A stretch of 64,000 bases of DNA from Bacteroidales bacterium (GTDB lineage Bacteria; Bacteroidota; Bacteroidia; Bacteroidales; UBA932), in NCBI GenBank assembly GCA_028707695.1, contig JAQWAL010000002.1, positions 1-64,000 of the forward strand, written 5' to 3'. This document shows positions 43,422 to 51,849 of the stretch, in pieces. Under the pieces are notes generated by a model. The model worked only from the letters and a program-made list of their open reading frames with translations. It had not been told where the DNA came from and searched no databases. The stretch's first letter is position 1. Each line of letters opens with the position of its first letter. Position numbers and translations under genes: made by a program.

Positions 43422-45344
43422 ATGGGAAAAATCATTGGAATAGACCTTGGAACAACCAACTCCTGTGTGGCCGTTATGGAAGGTAACGAACCCGCAGTCA
43501 TCATAAACAGCGAAGGGAAAAGAACCACTCCATCTGTAGTGGCTTTTGCCGAAAATGGTGAAAGGAAAATAGGAGACCCTGCTAAGAGGCAAGCTATCAC
43601 CAACCCTACAAAAACGATATCTTCCATAAAAAGATTCATGGGAGAAAGCTACGACAGGGTTCAGCTGGAAGTAGGAAGGGTTCCTTACAAAGTTGACAAA
43701 GGAGACAACAACACAGCAAGGGTCAACATAGATGGAAGGATGTACACTCCTCAGGAAATCTCTGCCATGGTATTGCAAAAAATGAAAAAAACTGCAGAAG
43801 ATTATCTAGGACAAGAAGTAACAGAAGCAGTAATTACCGTTCCTGCCTACTTTAGTGACTCCCAAAGGCAAGCCACAAAAGAGGCCGGGGAAATTGCAGG
43901 TCTAAAGGTAAGAAGGATCATTAACGAGCCTACTGCTGCGGCACTTGCATACGGACTGGACAAACAACACAAAGACATAAAGATTGCAGTTTTCGACCTT
44001 GGTGGAGGAACTTTTGACATATCCATTCTTGAACTTGGCGACGGTGTTTTTGAAGTAAAGTCAACCAATGGTGACACTCACCTTGGTGGAGACGATTTTG
44101 ACCAAAAGATCATTGACTGGTTGGCAGAGGAATTCAAATCTGAAAACAACGGACTGGACCTTAGAAAAGACCCGATGGCTTTGCAAAGGCTAAAAGAAGC
44201 TGCAGAAAAAGCTAAGATTGAGTTATCCAGCCAATCCTCATCGGAGATAAACCTGCCATACATCATGCCTGTGGACGGAGTTCCAAAGCACCTTGTGAAA
44301 ACCCTCACCAGGTCAAAATTCGAACAACTTTGCGATGACCTCATCCAAAGGACAATTGAACCTTGCAGGAAAGCATTGAGCGATGCTGGAATGAAAGCCA
44401 CAGATGTCAACGAAGTTATTTTGGTGGGAGGTTCCACAAGGATACCTGCAATACAACAAATAGTAGAGAAATTCTTTGGCAAAGCACCAAGCAAAGGAGT
44501 AAATCCGGACGAAGTTGTAGCAGTTGGTGCAGCCATACAAGGCGGTGTCCTTGCAGGCGATGTGAAAGATGTCCTGTTGCTGGATGTGACACCACTATCC
44601 CTGGGTATTGAAACCTTGGGCGGTGTAATGACAAAACTGATTGAGTCAAACACTACAATACCTACCCGTAAATCCGAAGTCTTCAGCACAGCAAGTGACA
44701 ACCAACCATCTGTAGAGATACACGTATTGCAAGGAGAAAGGCCAATGGCAAAAGACAACAAGACCATAGGCCGCTTCCACCTGGATGGAATAGCCCCGGC
44801 ACCAAGAGGTGTTCCTCAAGTAGAAGTTACTTTTGATATTGATGCAAACGGTATCCTGAACGTATCTGCCAAAGATAAAGGAACAGGCAAAGAACAAAAA
44901 ATCAGGATTGAAGCATCCAGCGGACTTACAGAGGCAGAAATCAACAAAATGAAAGACGAAGCCAAAGCAAACGAAGAATCCGACAAAAAAGAAAAAGAGA
45001 GGATTGACAAAATCAACGGTGCAGACTCCATGATATTCCAGACAGAGAAAAACCTTAAGGACTACGGTGACAAGATTCCTGCAGAAAAGAAATCTGCAAT
45101 AGAGTCAGCCCTGGAATCTTTGAAGGAGGCACACAAATCACAAGATGTTTCAGCAATTGATGCTGCCATGGAAAAGATGAATGCTGCCTGGCATGCTGCA
45201 TCAGAAGATATGGCTAAGGCAACCCAAGGTCAGCCGGGAGCTGCTCCGGGTGCAGATGATGCCACCAATCAAGGAAGCACCGGCAACAACGGTAACGGAG
45301 ACGACAAAGAGGTTACCGATGTAGATTTCGAAGAGGTGAAGTAA
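43422..45344 (+). CDS. dnaK: Chaperone protein DnaK (Hsp70)
   Basis: ATP-dependent chaperone. The 640-residue protein starts [21 protein letters not shown], has [21 protein letters not shown], the [16 protein letters not shown] phosphate motif, [13 protein letters not shown], then the substrate-binding domain ([20 protein letters not shown]) and lid, with a low-complexity C-terminal tail of G, N, D ending DVDFEEVK. A strong terminator follows. Confidence 0.98.
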   Translation: MGKIIGIDLGTTNSCVAVMEGNEPAVIINSEGKRTTPSVVAFAENGERKIGDPAKRQAITNPTKTISSIKRFMGESYDRVQLEVGRVPYKVDKGDNNTARVNIDGRMYTPQEISAMVLQKMKKTAEDYLGQEVTEAVITVPAYFSDSQRQATKEAGEIAGLKVRRIINEPTAAALAYGLDKQHKDIKIAVFDLGGGTFDISILELGDGVFEVKSTNGDTHLGGDDFDQKIIDWLAEEFKSENNGLDLRKDPMALQRLKEAAEKAKIELSSQSSSEINLPYIMPVDGVPKHLVKTLTRSKFEQLCDDLIQRTIEPCRKALSDAGMKATDVNEVILVGGSTRIPAIQQIVEKFFGKAPSKGVNPDEVVAVGAAIQGGVLAGDVKDVLLLDVTPLSLGIETLGGVMTKLIESNTTIPTRKSEVFSTASDNQPSVEIHVLQGERPMAKDNKTIGRFHLDGIAPAPRGVPQVEVTFDIDANGILNVSAKDKGTGKEQKIRIEASSGLTEAEINKMKDEAKANEESDKKEKERIDKINGADSMIFQTEKNLKDYGDKIPAEKKSAIESALESLKEAHKSQDVSAIDAAMEKMNAAWHAASEDMAKATQGQPGAAPGADDATNQGSTGNNGNGDDKEVTDVDFEEVK

Positions 45345-45364
45345 CTAATACCTGATTCATATTC

Positions 45365-45395
45365 AAAGAGCAGCATTTTTTGCTGCTCTTTTTTT
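45365..45395 (+). terminator. Rho-independent terminator of dnaK
   Basis: AAAGAGCAGCA pairs perfectly with TGCTGCTCTTT around a TTTTT loop, followed by more Ts. Confidence 0.92.
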
Positions 45396-45396
45396 A

Positions 45397-45404
45397 TATA
45401 TTTG
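45397..45404 (+). promoter_or_regulatory. -7 promoter box of the S9-type hydrolase gene
   Basis: TATATTTG matches TAnnTTTG, directly behind the dnaK terminator and 17 bases before the ATG at 45422. Confidence 0.5.
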
Positions 45405-45421
45405 CATAAACCTTAAACCAA

Positions 45422-46516
45422 ATGAAAACCATCACATCCATTGCATTGGCCATTTCTGTGATCATTCTTTTGAGCATATCCCAGGCAAAGGCACAAACCA
45501 TCGAACAACTCAACAAGGAAATCTCACAACTCAGGCAAAACCTAAAAGACCAACGTCATACCTATGACATGATCATCAAGAAAACCGACGACTTGATGTG
45601 GCACAAGATTTTGGGTGAAACAGCATATGTTGACAAAGTAAGGCTCACCGGCCCCCCAAGATGGAAACCTCTTAAAGAAGATGACCGTTTTGCAGCAAAT
45701 CCTCTACAATTCTACTGTTACGTTTTCATACCCAAAAATGTGGACCCAAACCAAAAATACCCTCTCATAGTACTACCCCACAGCGGCATACATGCAGACT
45801 TCTCTACATATTACGCACATATTGTAAAGGAACTTATAGCCCAACAATATATTGTCGTGTCTGCAGAGTACAGGGGCAGCACTGGTTATGGAAAAGGAAC
45901 CTACCAAAACATAGACTACGGAGGGCTGGAAAATGAAGATGTCCTTGCCAGTCGTGACTACATGGTGGAGAACTACTCGATTGTAGATGAAAACAGGATA
46001 GGCATAATTGGATGGAGCCACGGAGGGATGATATCCCTGATGAACATCCTGAGGTACCCCAACAAATACAATGTGGCATTTGCGGGAGTTCCAGTAAGCG
46101 ACCTTGAAAACCGACTAGCTTCACATGACCAATCATATACTGCCTACTTTACGCCGGAATACCATATAGGACAATCCATCCAGGATAATCCGGAAGAGTA
46201 CAAAAGAAGGTCCCCCTCTTCATATGCTTCAAAGCTTGAGAAACCTCTTCTTATACATACAAATACCAATGACAATGATGTATATGTACAAGAGGTCATT
46301 GCCATGATTGACTCCTTGGAAAAACATGATCGTGTATTCGAATACAAAATATTCCAAAACAAAGCAGGAGGACATGGTTTTGACAGGATAGACACAAAAG
46401 AGGCAACTGAAATAAGATATACTATATACAAATTCCTGGAAAAGTACCTCAACCCGTCAAAACCATTCACAAACCATCAGGAAATGCGAAGAGCTGCATA
46501 TTTTTTCGCAAAATAG
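45422..46516 (+). CDS. Exported alpha/beta hydrolase, prolyl-oligopeptidase (S9) family
   Basis: A 364-residue protein: signal peptide (to about residue 24, SISQAKAQ), a short coiled-coil-like stretch, then an S9-type catalytic domain with nucleophile GWSHGG, acid in HTNTNDNDVYVQE and histidine in GGHGFDRID. The beta-propeller of true prolyl oligopeptidases is missing, so it may act on small peptides, esters or acyl groups. Probably periplasmic. It stands alone between dnaK and the DUF134 operon. Confidence 0.85.
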   Translation: MKTITSIALAISVIILLSISQAKAQTIEQLNKEISQLRQNLKDQRHTYDMIIKKTDDLMWHKILGETAYVDKVRLTGPPRWKPLKEDDRFAANPLQFYCYVFIPKNVDPNQKYPLIVLPHSGIHADFSTYYAHIVKELIAQQYIVVSAEYRGSTGYGKGTYQNIDYGGLENEDVLASRDYMVENYSIVDENRIGIIGWSHGGMISLMNILRYPNKYNVAFAGVPVSDLENRLASHDQSYTAYFTPEYHIGQSIQDNPEEYKRRSPSSYASKLEKPLLIHTNTNDNDVYVQEVIAMIDSLEKHDRVFEYKIFQNKAGGHGFDRIDTKEATEIRYTIYKFLEKYLNPSKPFTNHQEMRRAAYFFAK

Positions 46517-46531
46517 AGCCTTTTAATAAAA

Positions 46532-46557
46532 TTATAAACATTTGTTCATTATCTTTG
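46532..46557 (+). promoter_or_regulatory. Promoter/operator of ORP locus B
   Basis: The palindrome-like ATAAACATTTGTTCAT (46534-46549; arms ATAAAC/GTTCAT, one mismatch) abuts the -7 box TATCTTTG (46550-46557). This is the same design, spacing and largely the same bases (22 of 26) as upstream of locus A at 24568-24593. A wider perfect inverted repeat AAACATTTG (46536-46544) / CAAATGTTT (46562-46570) also brackets the -7 box and start of transcription. Confidence 0.72.
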
Positions 46558-46576
46558 TGGGCAAATGTTTTTTTTT

Positions 46577-46975
46577 ATGGCAAGACCAAAAAACTTAAGG
46601 AAAATAGAAAATCCTCCGCAAATAAAGGGATACCAGCAAGTGGGTGGCAAAAACACTCAAGATGCCGTTATAATAAACCTGGAAGAATATGAATCCATAA
46701 AATTGTGTGATCATCTTTCTCTGACCCAAGAAGAGGCTGCCATTAAAATGGGAGTCTCCCGTCCAACTTTGACCAGGGTTTACTCCACTGCCAGAAAAAA
46801 GGTTGCAGAGGCATTTGTATTAGGAAAAAACATAGTATTTGAGGGTGGCAAGGTCTATTTTGACAGTGACTGGTACAAATGTGGCAATTGCAACTCATTG
46901 TTCAACAACTATATGCACTTGAGCAAGCCCATGTGTTCACTATGTGGGTCCCTATCAATCACCCCAATCAACTGA
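46577..46975 (+). CDS. DUF134 (UPF0251) DNA-binding protein
   Basis: A 132-residue predicted regulator. N-terminal MARPKNLRKIENPP..., a sigma-region-4-like helix-turn-helix at about residues 48-70 (SLTQEEAAIKMGVSRPTLTRVY) and a C-terminal zinc ribbon with Cys 102, 105, 120 and 123. The first three features are those of the DUF134 family, commonly next to NifX-like and Mrp genes. The start is ATG 46577; ATG 46565 lies inside an inverted repeat near the predicted start of transcription. It is the natural candidate for the protein that binds the palindrome upstream of itself and of locus A. Confidence 0.9.
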   Translation: MARPKNLRKIENPPQIKGYQQVGGKNTQDAVIINLEEYESIKLCDHLSLTQEEAAIKMGVSRPTLTRVYSTARKKVAEAFVLGKNIVFEGGKVYFDSDWYKCGNCNSLFNNYMHLSKPMCSLCGSLSITPIN

Positions 46976-46988
46976 TAAAATAACAAAA

Positions 46989-47315
46989 ATGAAATACGCA
47001 ATAACAGCAAAGAGGGACAACATAAATAGTCATTGTGATATCCATTTTGCACGGGCCTCTTTTTTTGCTATTTACGACAATCAGAGCAAAGAAATTAAGT
47101 TCATTGAAAATGAATTCAGGAACATTCCGGAAAGAGCCGGGCCATCTGTTGTGAAATTTCTCTCTTCCCTTAAAACTAATGTGATTGTATCTACAGAGTT
47201 CGGGGAAAAAATCAAAAACATCCTGGACAGTGAGAAAATCGGGATGGTTATAATAAATGACAACAAAACAACAATCAAAAAGATTATTGAAATCATAGAG
47301 AATAAAAAGGAGTAA
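46989..47315 (+). CDS. NifX/MTH1175-like protein, ORP locus B
   Basis: A 108-residue single-domain protein (MKYAITAKRDNINSHCDIHFARASFFAIYDN, GPSVVKFLSSLKTNVIVSTEFGEKIKNILDS) related to the dinitrogenase-cofactor (NifX/NifB C-terminal) superfamily. It differs strongly from its counterpart at 22165-22512 and has one cysteine. In related clusters such proteins bind Mo/Cu- or Fe-sulfide units. It lies 13 bases after the DUF134 gene and 3 before Mrp. ATG at 46989 is chosen; ATG 46944 overlaps the previous gene. Confidence 0.8.
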   Translation: MKYAITAKRDNINSHCDIHFARASFFAIYDNQSKEIKFIENEFRNIPERAGPSVVKFLSSLKTNVIVSTEFGEKIKNILDSEKIGMVIINDNKTTIKKIIEIIENKKE

Positions 47316-47318
47316 GAC

Positions 47319-48128
47319 ATGAGCTGCGAAAAAGAGTTTGTAAAAAAAGTAATCCCAGGGGTCAAGAACATCATTATTGTTGCATCTGGTAAAGGTGGCG
47401 TTGGAAAATCAACTGTTGCCGCAACATTGGCAACATCATTGGTTATGCAAGGATATTCAACAGGACTTCTGGATGCCGATATCTACGGGCCATCCCTTCC
47501 CGTATTATTTGACATACAAGAATCCAGGCCAATTGTCATAGAAGAGGCCGGAGTTACCAAAATAGAACCAATCATCAGGTTAGGCATAAAGCTTATGTCA
47601 ATCGGATTGTTCATAGACCCTGTCAAGGCAGCTATATGGAGGGGTCCGCTTGCTGCAAGCGGAATGAAACAAATGATAGATCAGACTGAATGGGGAGAAC
47701 TTGACTATCTGATAATTGACACTCCTCCCGGAACCGGGGACATCCATATTTCATTGCTTCAGGAGTACAACATTGGCGGTGTGATAATCGTAACAACTCC
47801 TCAAACATTATCTACCGGAGATGTACAAAAAGCGATATCATTGTACTCCGAGACAAAAATTGGTGTCCCTGTGCTAGGTGTCATAGAAAACATGTCTTGG
47901 TTTACACCCGAAAAGCATCCAGAAGAAAAGTACTTCCTTTTTGGAAAAGGTGGCGGAGAGTCGTTGGCAAAACGATTCAATGTAGAACTACTGGCACAAA
48001 TCCCTCTCAACGAGAAAATTTGTGAAGAGTGTGACTACGGGAAATTACTTGCTGTTTTGGAATCAAAAGGAATAAAAGATACATTTGCAAACATTATAAA
48101 AAAGATAAACCAAGAACTCCCCGTTTAA
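47319..48128 (+). CDS. Mrp/NBP35-family P-loop ATPase without N-terminal domain
   Basis: A 269-residue iron-sulfur-carrier-type ATPase with GKGGVGKS (residues 24-31), DADIYGPSLPVLF, YLIIDTPPGTGD and GVIENMSWF. The usual N-terminal MIP18 (DUF59) domain of Mrp is absent and the CxxC after ENMS is replaced by TPEKHPEE. Thus it may not carry a cluster between subunits like ApbC; a metal-dependent or partner-dependent role within the NifX/DUF134 operon is more likely. It begins 3 bases after the NifX-like gene. Confidence 0.88.
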   Translation: MSCEKEFVKKVIPGVKNIIIVASGKGGVGKSTVAATLATSLVMQGYSTGLLDADIYGPSLPVLFDIQESRPIVIEEAGVTKIEPIIRLGIKLMSIGLFIDPVKAAIWRGPLAASGMKQMIDQTEWGELDYLIIDTPPGTGDIHISLLQEYNIGGVIIVTTPQTLSTGDVQKAISLYSETKIGVPVLGVIENMSWFTPEKHPEEKYFLFGKGGGESLAKRFNVELLAQIPLNEKICEECDYGKLLAVLESKGIKDTFANIIKKINQELPV

Positions 48129-48140
48129 TTTTCCACGCTA

Positions 48141-49517
48141 ATGAGTGCAATGCTGTTGATATTTGTGTTTGGCTACATTTGCATAGCCATGGAGCATCGT
48201 ATCAGGATAGACAAAGCAGCCATAGCACTTGTGATGTCTGGTTTGATGTGGGCTCTTTTGATTGTGGTGGTCCCTCAATCAGCTGCAAATGCCCATGCCA
48301 CGGCTTTCCAGGAGTTCCTGGAAATGAATCCGTTTATCCGTTCCCTGGGGCAGGAAGAAATATGGCAAAGATTCATAACAGACTTCCTGCTCATAGAATA
48401 CATGGGAGACATCTCTTCTACCCTGTTCTTCCTTATAGGGGCAATGACAATCGTAGAACTGATAGACGCTCACAGAGGTTTTGACATCCTGACCGACAAA
48501 ATAAAACCAGGAAGCAAAAGGAAAATTCTTGTAATAATTGTGATTATGGCATTCTGCATGTCTGCTGTACTGGACAACCTGACTACCTCCATAGTAATGG
48601 TAACACTTGTCCGAAAGATCGTTGCCAATTACAAAGAGAGATGGGTATTTGCCGGGATGATCATAATCTCTGCAAATAGTGGGGGCGCATGGTCCCCTAT
48701 CGGAGACATCACAACCATAATGCTATGGATAAAGGGCACACTTTCATCATGGCCACTAATCAAATCAATTTTACTTCCAAGCATTGTCTCTACAGCTGTA
48801 CCTTTGTTCTTTGCAACAAGACTCATCAAAGATGAACCAGTTAAAAGCCCCAACCATCCAAAGGCTCATGAAAAAGAGTTCCCATTAAGCAGGAAAGAGA
48901 GGAAAATCATACTGGTAATGGGTATAGCATCACTATTGTCTGTACCGGTATTCAAATATGTCACATCACTCCCGCCTTTTGCAGGTGTCATGACTGCTTT
49001 GGGTATAATGTGGATTTACACAGAGATTTTGTATAGTAAAATCAAGATCAATGAATCTGCAAAAAACAGGGTGACCAAACTGATAAAACGCATTGACACT
49101 ACAACTATCCTCTTTTTCCTTGGGATACTTTTGTCTGTAATGTCACTCCAGGCATCCGGAATACTTGGGCAAGCCGGTGCCTTCCTTGACCACAAACTGG
49201 CAAATAGCAATTTGATGGCACTATCCATAGGAGTATTATCATCAATTGTGGACAACGTTCCATTGGTAGCAGTTGCAATGGGAATGTTCCCGGTATCCTC
49301 TGCTGTAGGGACGGAATTCCTTATGGATGGCAATTTCTGGCATTTACTTGCCTTTTGTGCCGGAACTGGTGGATCACTCCTGATTATAGGATCGGCAGCA
49401 GGTGTTGTTGTCATGGGACTGGAAAAAATAAGTTTCGGATGGTATTTCAAAAACATATCACTATTGGCTTTTATAGGATATATATCGGGTGCCTTGGTGT
49501 TTTTCTTAATGAACTAA
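48141..49517 (+). CDS. nhaD: NhaD-type Na+/H+ antiporter
   Basis: A 458-residue inner-membrane protein with about 11-13 helices of the ion-transporter (IT) superfamily. Typical NhaD stretches are FLLIEYMGDISSTLFFLIGAM, ILVIIVIMAFCMSAVLDNLTTSIVM, IIISANSGGAWSPIGDITTIMLWIKG and LSSIVDNVPLVAVAMGMF. It extrudes Na+ (or Li+) in exchange for H+. It follows Mrp by 12 bases with no terminator or promoter box between, so it appears to be the last gene of the DUF134-NifX-Mrp operon. Confidence 0.92.
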   Translation: MSAMLLIFVFGYICIAMEHRIRIDKAAIALVMSGLMWALLIVVVPQSAANAHATAFQEFLEMNPFIRSLGQEEIWQRFITDFLLIEYMGDISSTLFFLIGAMTIVELIDAHRGFDILTDKIKPGSKRKILVIIVIMAFCMSAVLDNLTTSIVMVTLVRKIVANYKERWVFAGMIIISANSGGAWSPIGDITTIMLWIKGTLSSWPLIKSILLPSIVSTAVPLFFATRLIKDEPVKSPNHPKAHEKEFPLSRKERKIILVMGIASLLSVPVFKYVTSLPPFAGVMTALGIMWIYTEILYSKIKINESAKNRVTKLIKRIDTTTILFFLGILLSVMSLQASGILGQAGAFLDHKLANSNLMALSIGVLSSIVDNVPLVAVAMGMFPVSSAVGTEFLMDGNFWHLLAFCAGTGGSLLIIGSAAGVVVMGLEKISFGWYFKNISLLAFIGYISGALVFFLMN

Positions 49518-49570
49518 GAAGCCATTTTACAATAAAACCTCATACCTTTTAGCTGATTATTCGTATCATT

Positions 49571-49586
49571 GTATGTTAAAACATAC
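49571..49586 (+). promoter_or_regulatory. Inverted repeat before the CPBP protease gene
   Basis: GTATGTT-AA-AACATAC has 7-base perfect arms and ends 2 bases before the ATG at 49589. It could be an operator or a leader hairpin blocking ribosome access. TATCATTG at 49564-49571 is a -7-like box with one mismatch. Confidence 0.4.
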
Positions 49587-49588
49587 AT

Positions 49589-50314
49589 ATGTCCCAATTA
49601 TTATATTCAATACATCTGGGTGTTTTTTTGCTTGTCGTCACCCTTATGGCAGTAATTTACCCGTTAACAGGTTACAGGCAAAACAAAAACCAAGAAAAGT
49701 ATTTTAAGGGTAACCGGTACAACAAAACTTCCTGGTACAGGAAATCAATGGTCTGGAGCTGGATTCCCACACTTTTAGTGTTAGCAGCAATGTTATTTGC
49801 AGGAACTGATCCTTCGGACCTTGGTTTCAGGATGCCTTCTGCTCAAATCAACGAGATCAAACCAGTCCTGTTTTATATATCGGTATCGGCGGCAGCATTA
49901 TATACTCTGTACATGCTCTTTAGCATAATCTCCATCAGGTTCAGCAAAAAGATAAGGGAACACCATGCCTCACAAATACCACCTGGTCTCAAGCACATCC
50001 TTCCGGTCACAAAACAAGAGAAAAAGACATGGATCCTCCTTTCATTCACAGCGGGTTTTACAGAGGAGTTCCTTTACAGAGGATACTTGTTTTTTGCCAT
50101 TGCTTTAATTTTTGGATTCTCCCATCCGGCAATCCTGATACCTGCTTCTACCCTGCTTTTTGCAGCAGGTCACATTTACCAAGGGAAAGAGGCAATCAAA
50201 CCAACTTTTGCAGGACTTTTACTGGCACTTTTGTTCTATTTCACCGGATCTTTGTATATAGTCATATTCCTTCACTTTTTACAAGACATGATTGCAGGAG
50301 AGCTTTTGGAATAG
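49589..50314 (+). CDS. CPBP-family intramembrane metalloprotease
   Basis: A 241-residue membrane protein with about 6-8 helices and the Abi/CAAX-protease motifs in order: EEFLYRG, FAAGH and HFLQDM. Members cleave within membranes (the Rce1 group) or act in bacteriocin self-immunity. No peptide or bacteriocin gene is visible nearby, so the substrate is unknown. A palindrome just before the start suggests its own regulation. Confidence 0.88.
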   Translation: MSQLLYSIHLGVFLLVVTLMAVIYPLTGYRQNKNQEKYFKGNRYNKTSWYRKSMVWSWIPTLLVLAAMLFAGTDPSDLGFRMPSAQINEIKPVLFYISVSAAALYTLYMLFSIISIRFSKKIREHHASQIPPGLKHILPVTKQEKKTWILLSFTAGFTEEFLYRGYLFFAIALIFGFSHPAILIPASTLLFAAGHIYQGKEAIKPTFAGLLLALLFYFTGSLYIVIFLHFLQDMIAGELLE

Positions 50315-50334
50315 TCCCGGGAAAAGAATTTTCT

Positions 50335-50342
50335 TAACTTTG
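50335..50342 (+). promoter_or_regulatory. -7 promoter box of pncB operon
   Basis: TAACTTTG matches TAnnTTTG, 22 bases before the pncB ATG at 50365. Confidence 0.55.
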
Positions 50343-50364
50343 GAGAATAATAACCAGAATCATC

Positions 50365-51849
50365 ATGTTTCAATTTTTCAACATATCCTATTGTTCCGAC
50401 AAATACCAGTACACAATGGGAAAAACCTTCTATGACCAAAACATACACAATAAAAAAGCTGTATTCAACCTGTTTTACAGGAGTGCTCCGGACAAAAACA
50501 ACTGGGCAGTTGTCAGTGGCATAGAGGAGGCATTGGAAATGATCCGGGGATTAGGGACAGAATCAGAGAGTTTTTTTGAAAAATTCCTTCCCGGTGAACA
50601 GTACAAAGAATACAGGGTTTTCCTGTCCAATATGAAATTCACCGGAGATGTATATGCCATGAAAGAGGGGGAGATTGCTTTTCCATCCCAACCGGTGATT
50701 ATTGTTGAAGGCCCTTTGATAGAAGCCCAGGTTCTGGAAACCCCGCTCCTGTCCATAATGAACCATCAAATGGCAATTGCAACTAAAGCATCCAGGGTTT
50801 CCAGGGCAACAGCAAAACCAATAAGTGAATTCGGATCCAGAAGGGCTCATGGTCCATGGGCTGCAGCCTACGGGGCAAAAGCAGCATACATCGGAGGTTG
50901 CCTTAACAGCTCAAACATAATTACAAACAACAAATTTGGTATTCCGGTTTCAGGAACAATGGCCCACAGTTACATAAATGCTTTCGGATGCAATATAGCA
51001 GGAGAGTTGAAGGCCTTTGATGCCTATATAAAAAGCCATTGGGGTGAACCTCTCATACTTCTTGTAGATACTTATGACACTCTCAGATGTGGTATAAAGA
51101 ATGCAATACAAGCATATAAAGATAACGGAGTGGACAACAGCTATCCCCAAAGCTACGGAATAAGGCTGGATAGCGGAGACCTGACATATTTGTCAAATGC
51201 ATGCAGGGAAGAGTTGGACCAAGCCGGGCTGACACAATGCAAGATATTTGCTACCAACTCCCTGGACGAATATATAATTACCGAACTAGAAAGACAGGGA
51301 GCAAAAATAGATGCCTACGGAGTTGGCGATGCAATAGCAACTAGCAAACACAATCCATGCTTCGGCAACGTGTACAAACTGGTAGAGATTGATGGCGAAC
51401 CCGTATTAAAGAGATCAGAAGATAAAAGCAAGGCAATCAATCCGGGATTCCAGGTTACATACAGGATATCCAAAAATGGTTTTTTTAAAGTTGATGTTAC
51501 ATGTTTGAAAGGAGATTCCCTGAGCAGGCAAATCGAAATGAACCAGACCATAACTTTAAGGGCTGAATATGACGACACAAAGTCTACAACATTACATGCC
51601 GGCACTTACCAGTACCATGTTTTGCAAGGCAAAGTAATTTCTAACGGAGACATTATTCCAGATATCCGGACGTTCAAGGAAAGAAGGGACTATTACTTGG
51701 GAAACCTCTCTTCATTCAACCCAACACAAACACGACTGATCAACCCACATTATTATAAAGTGGATATATCCGACGATCTTTATGATTTGAAAAACAAACT
51801 AATAACATCTCTGATAGAGGAGATAAAAAAGTTAAATAAAAATGAATGA
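50365..51849 (+). CDS. pncB: Nicotinate phosphoribosyltransferase
   Basis: Makes nicotinate mononucleotide from nicotinate and PRPP with ATP use. The 494 residues carry CSDKYQYTMGKTFYDQNIHNKKAVFNLFYRSAPDKNNWAV, the FGSRRAHGPWAA block with catalytic histidine, IRLDSGDLTYLS for PRPP binding and DAYGVGDAIATSK. Its end overlaps pncA by 8 bases; the pair recycles nicotinamide to NaMN, which NadD (41.2 kb) then uses. Confidence 0.96.
   Translation: MFQFFNISYCSDKYQYTMGKTFYDQNIHNKKAVFNLFYRSAPDKNNWAVVSGIEEALEMIRGLGTESESFFEKFLPGEQYKEYRVFLSNMKFTGDVYAMKEGEIAFPSQPVIIVEGPLIEAQVLETPLLSIMNHQMAIATKASRVSRATAKPISEFGSRRAHGPWAAAYGAKAAYIGGCLNSSNIITNNKFGIPVSGTMAHSYINAFGCNIAGELKAFDAYIKSHWGEPLILLVDTYDTLRCGIKNAIQAYKDNGVDNSYPQSYGIRLDSGDLTYLSNACREELDQAGLTQCKIFATNSLDEYIITELERQGAKIDAYGVGDAIATSKHNPCFGNVYKLVEIDGEPVLKRSEDKSKAINPGFQVTYRISKNGFFKVDVTCLKGDSLSRQIEMNQTITLRAEYDDTKSTTLHAGTYQYHVLQGKVISNGDIIPDIRTFKERRDYYLGNLSSFNPTQTRLINPHYYKVDISDDLYDLKNKLITSLIEEIKKLNKNE

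Noticed and set aside
44078-44767. Minus-strand frame of 229 codons within dnaK
   Set aside because: Antisense to the highly conserved DnaK core; long antisense frames are expected from its codon pattern.
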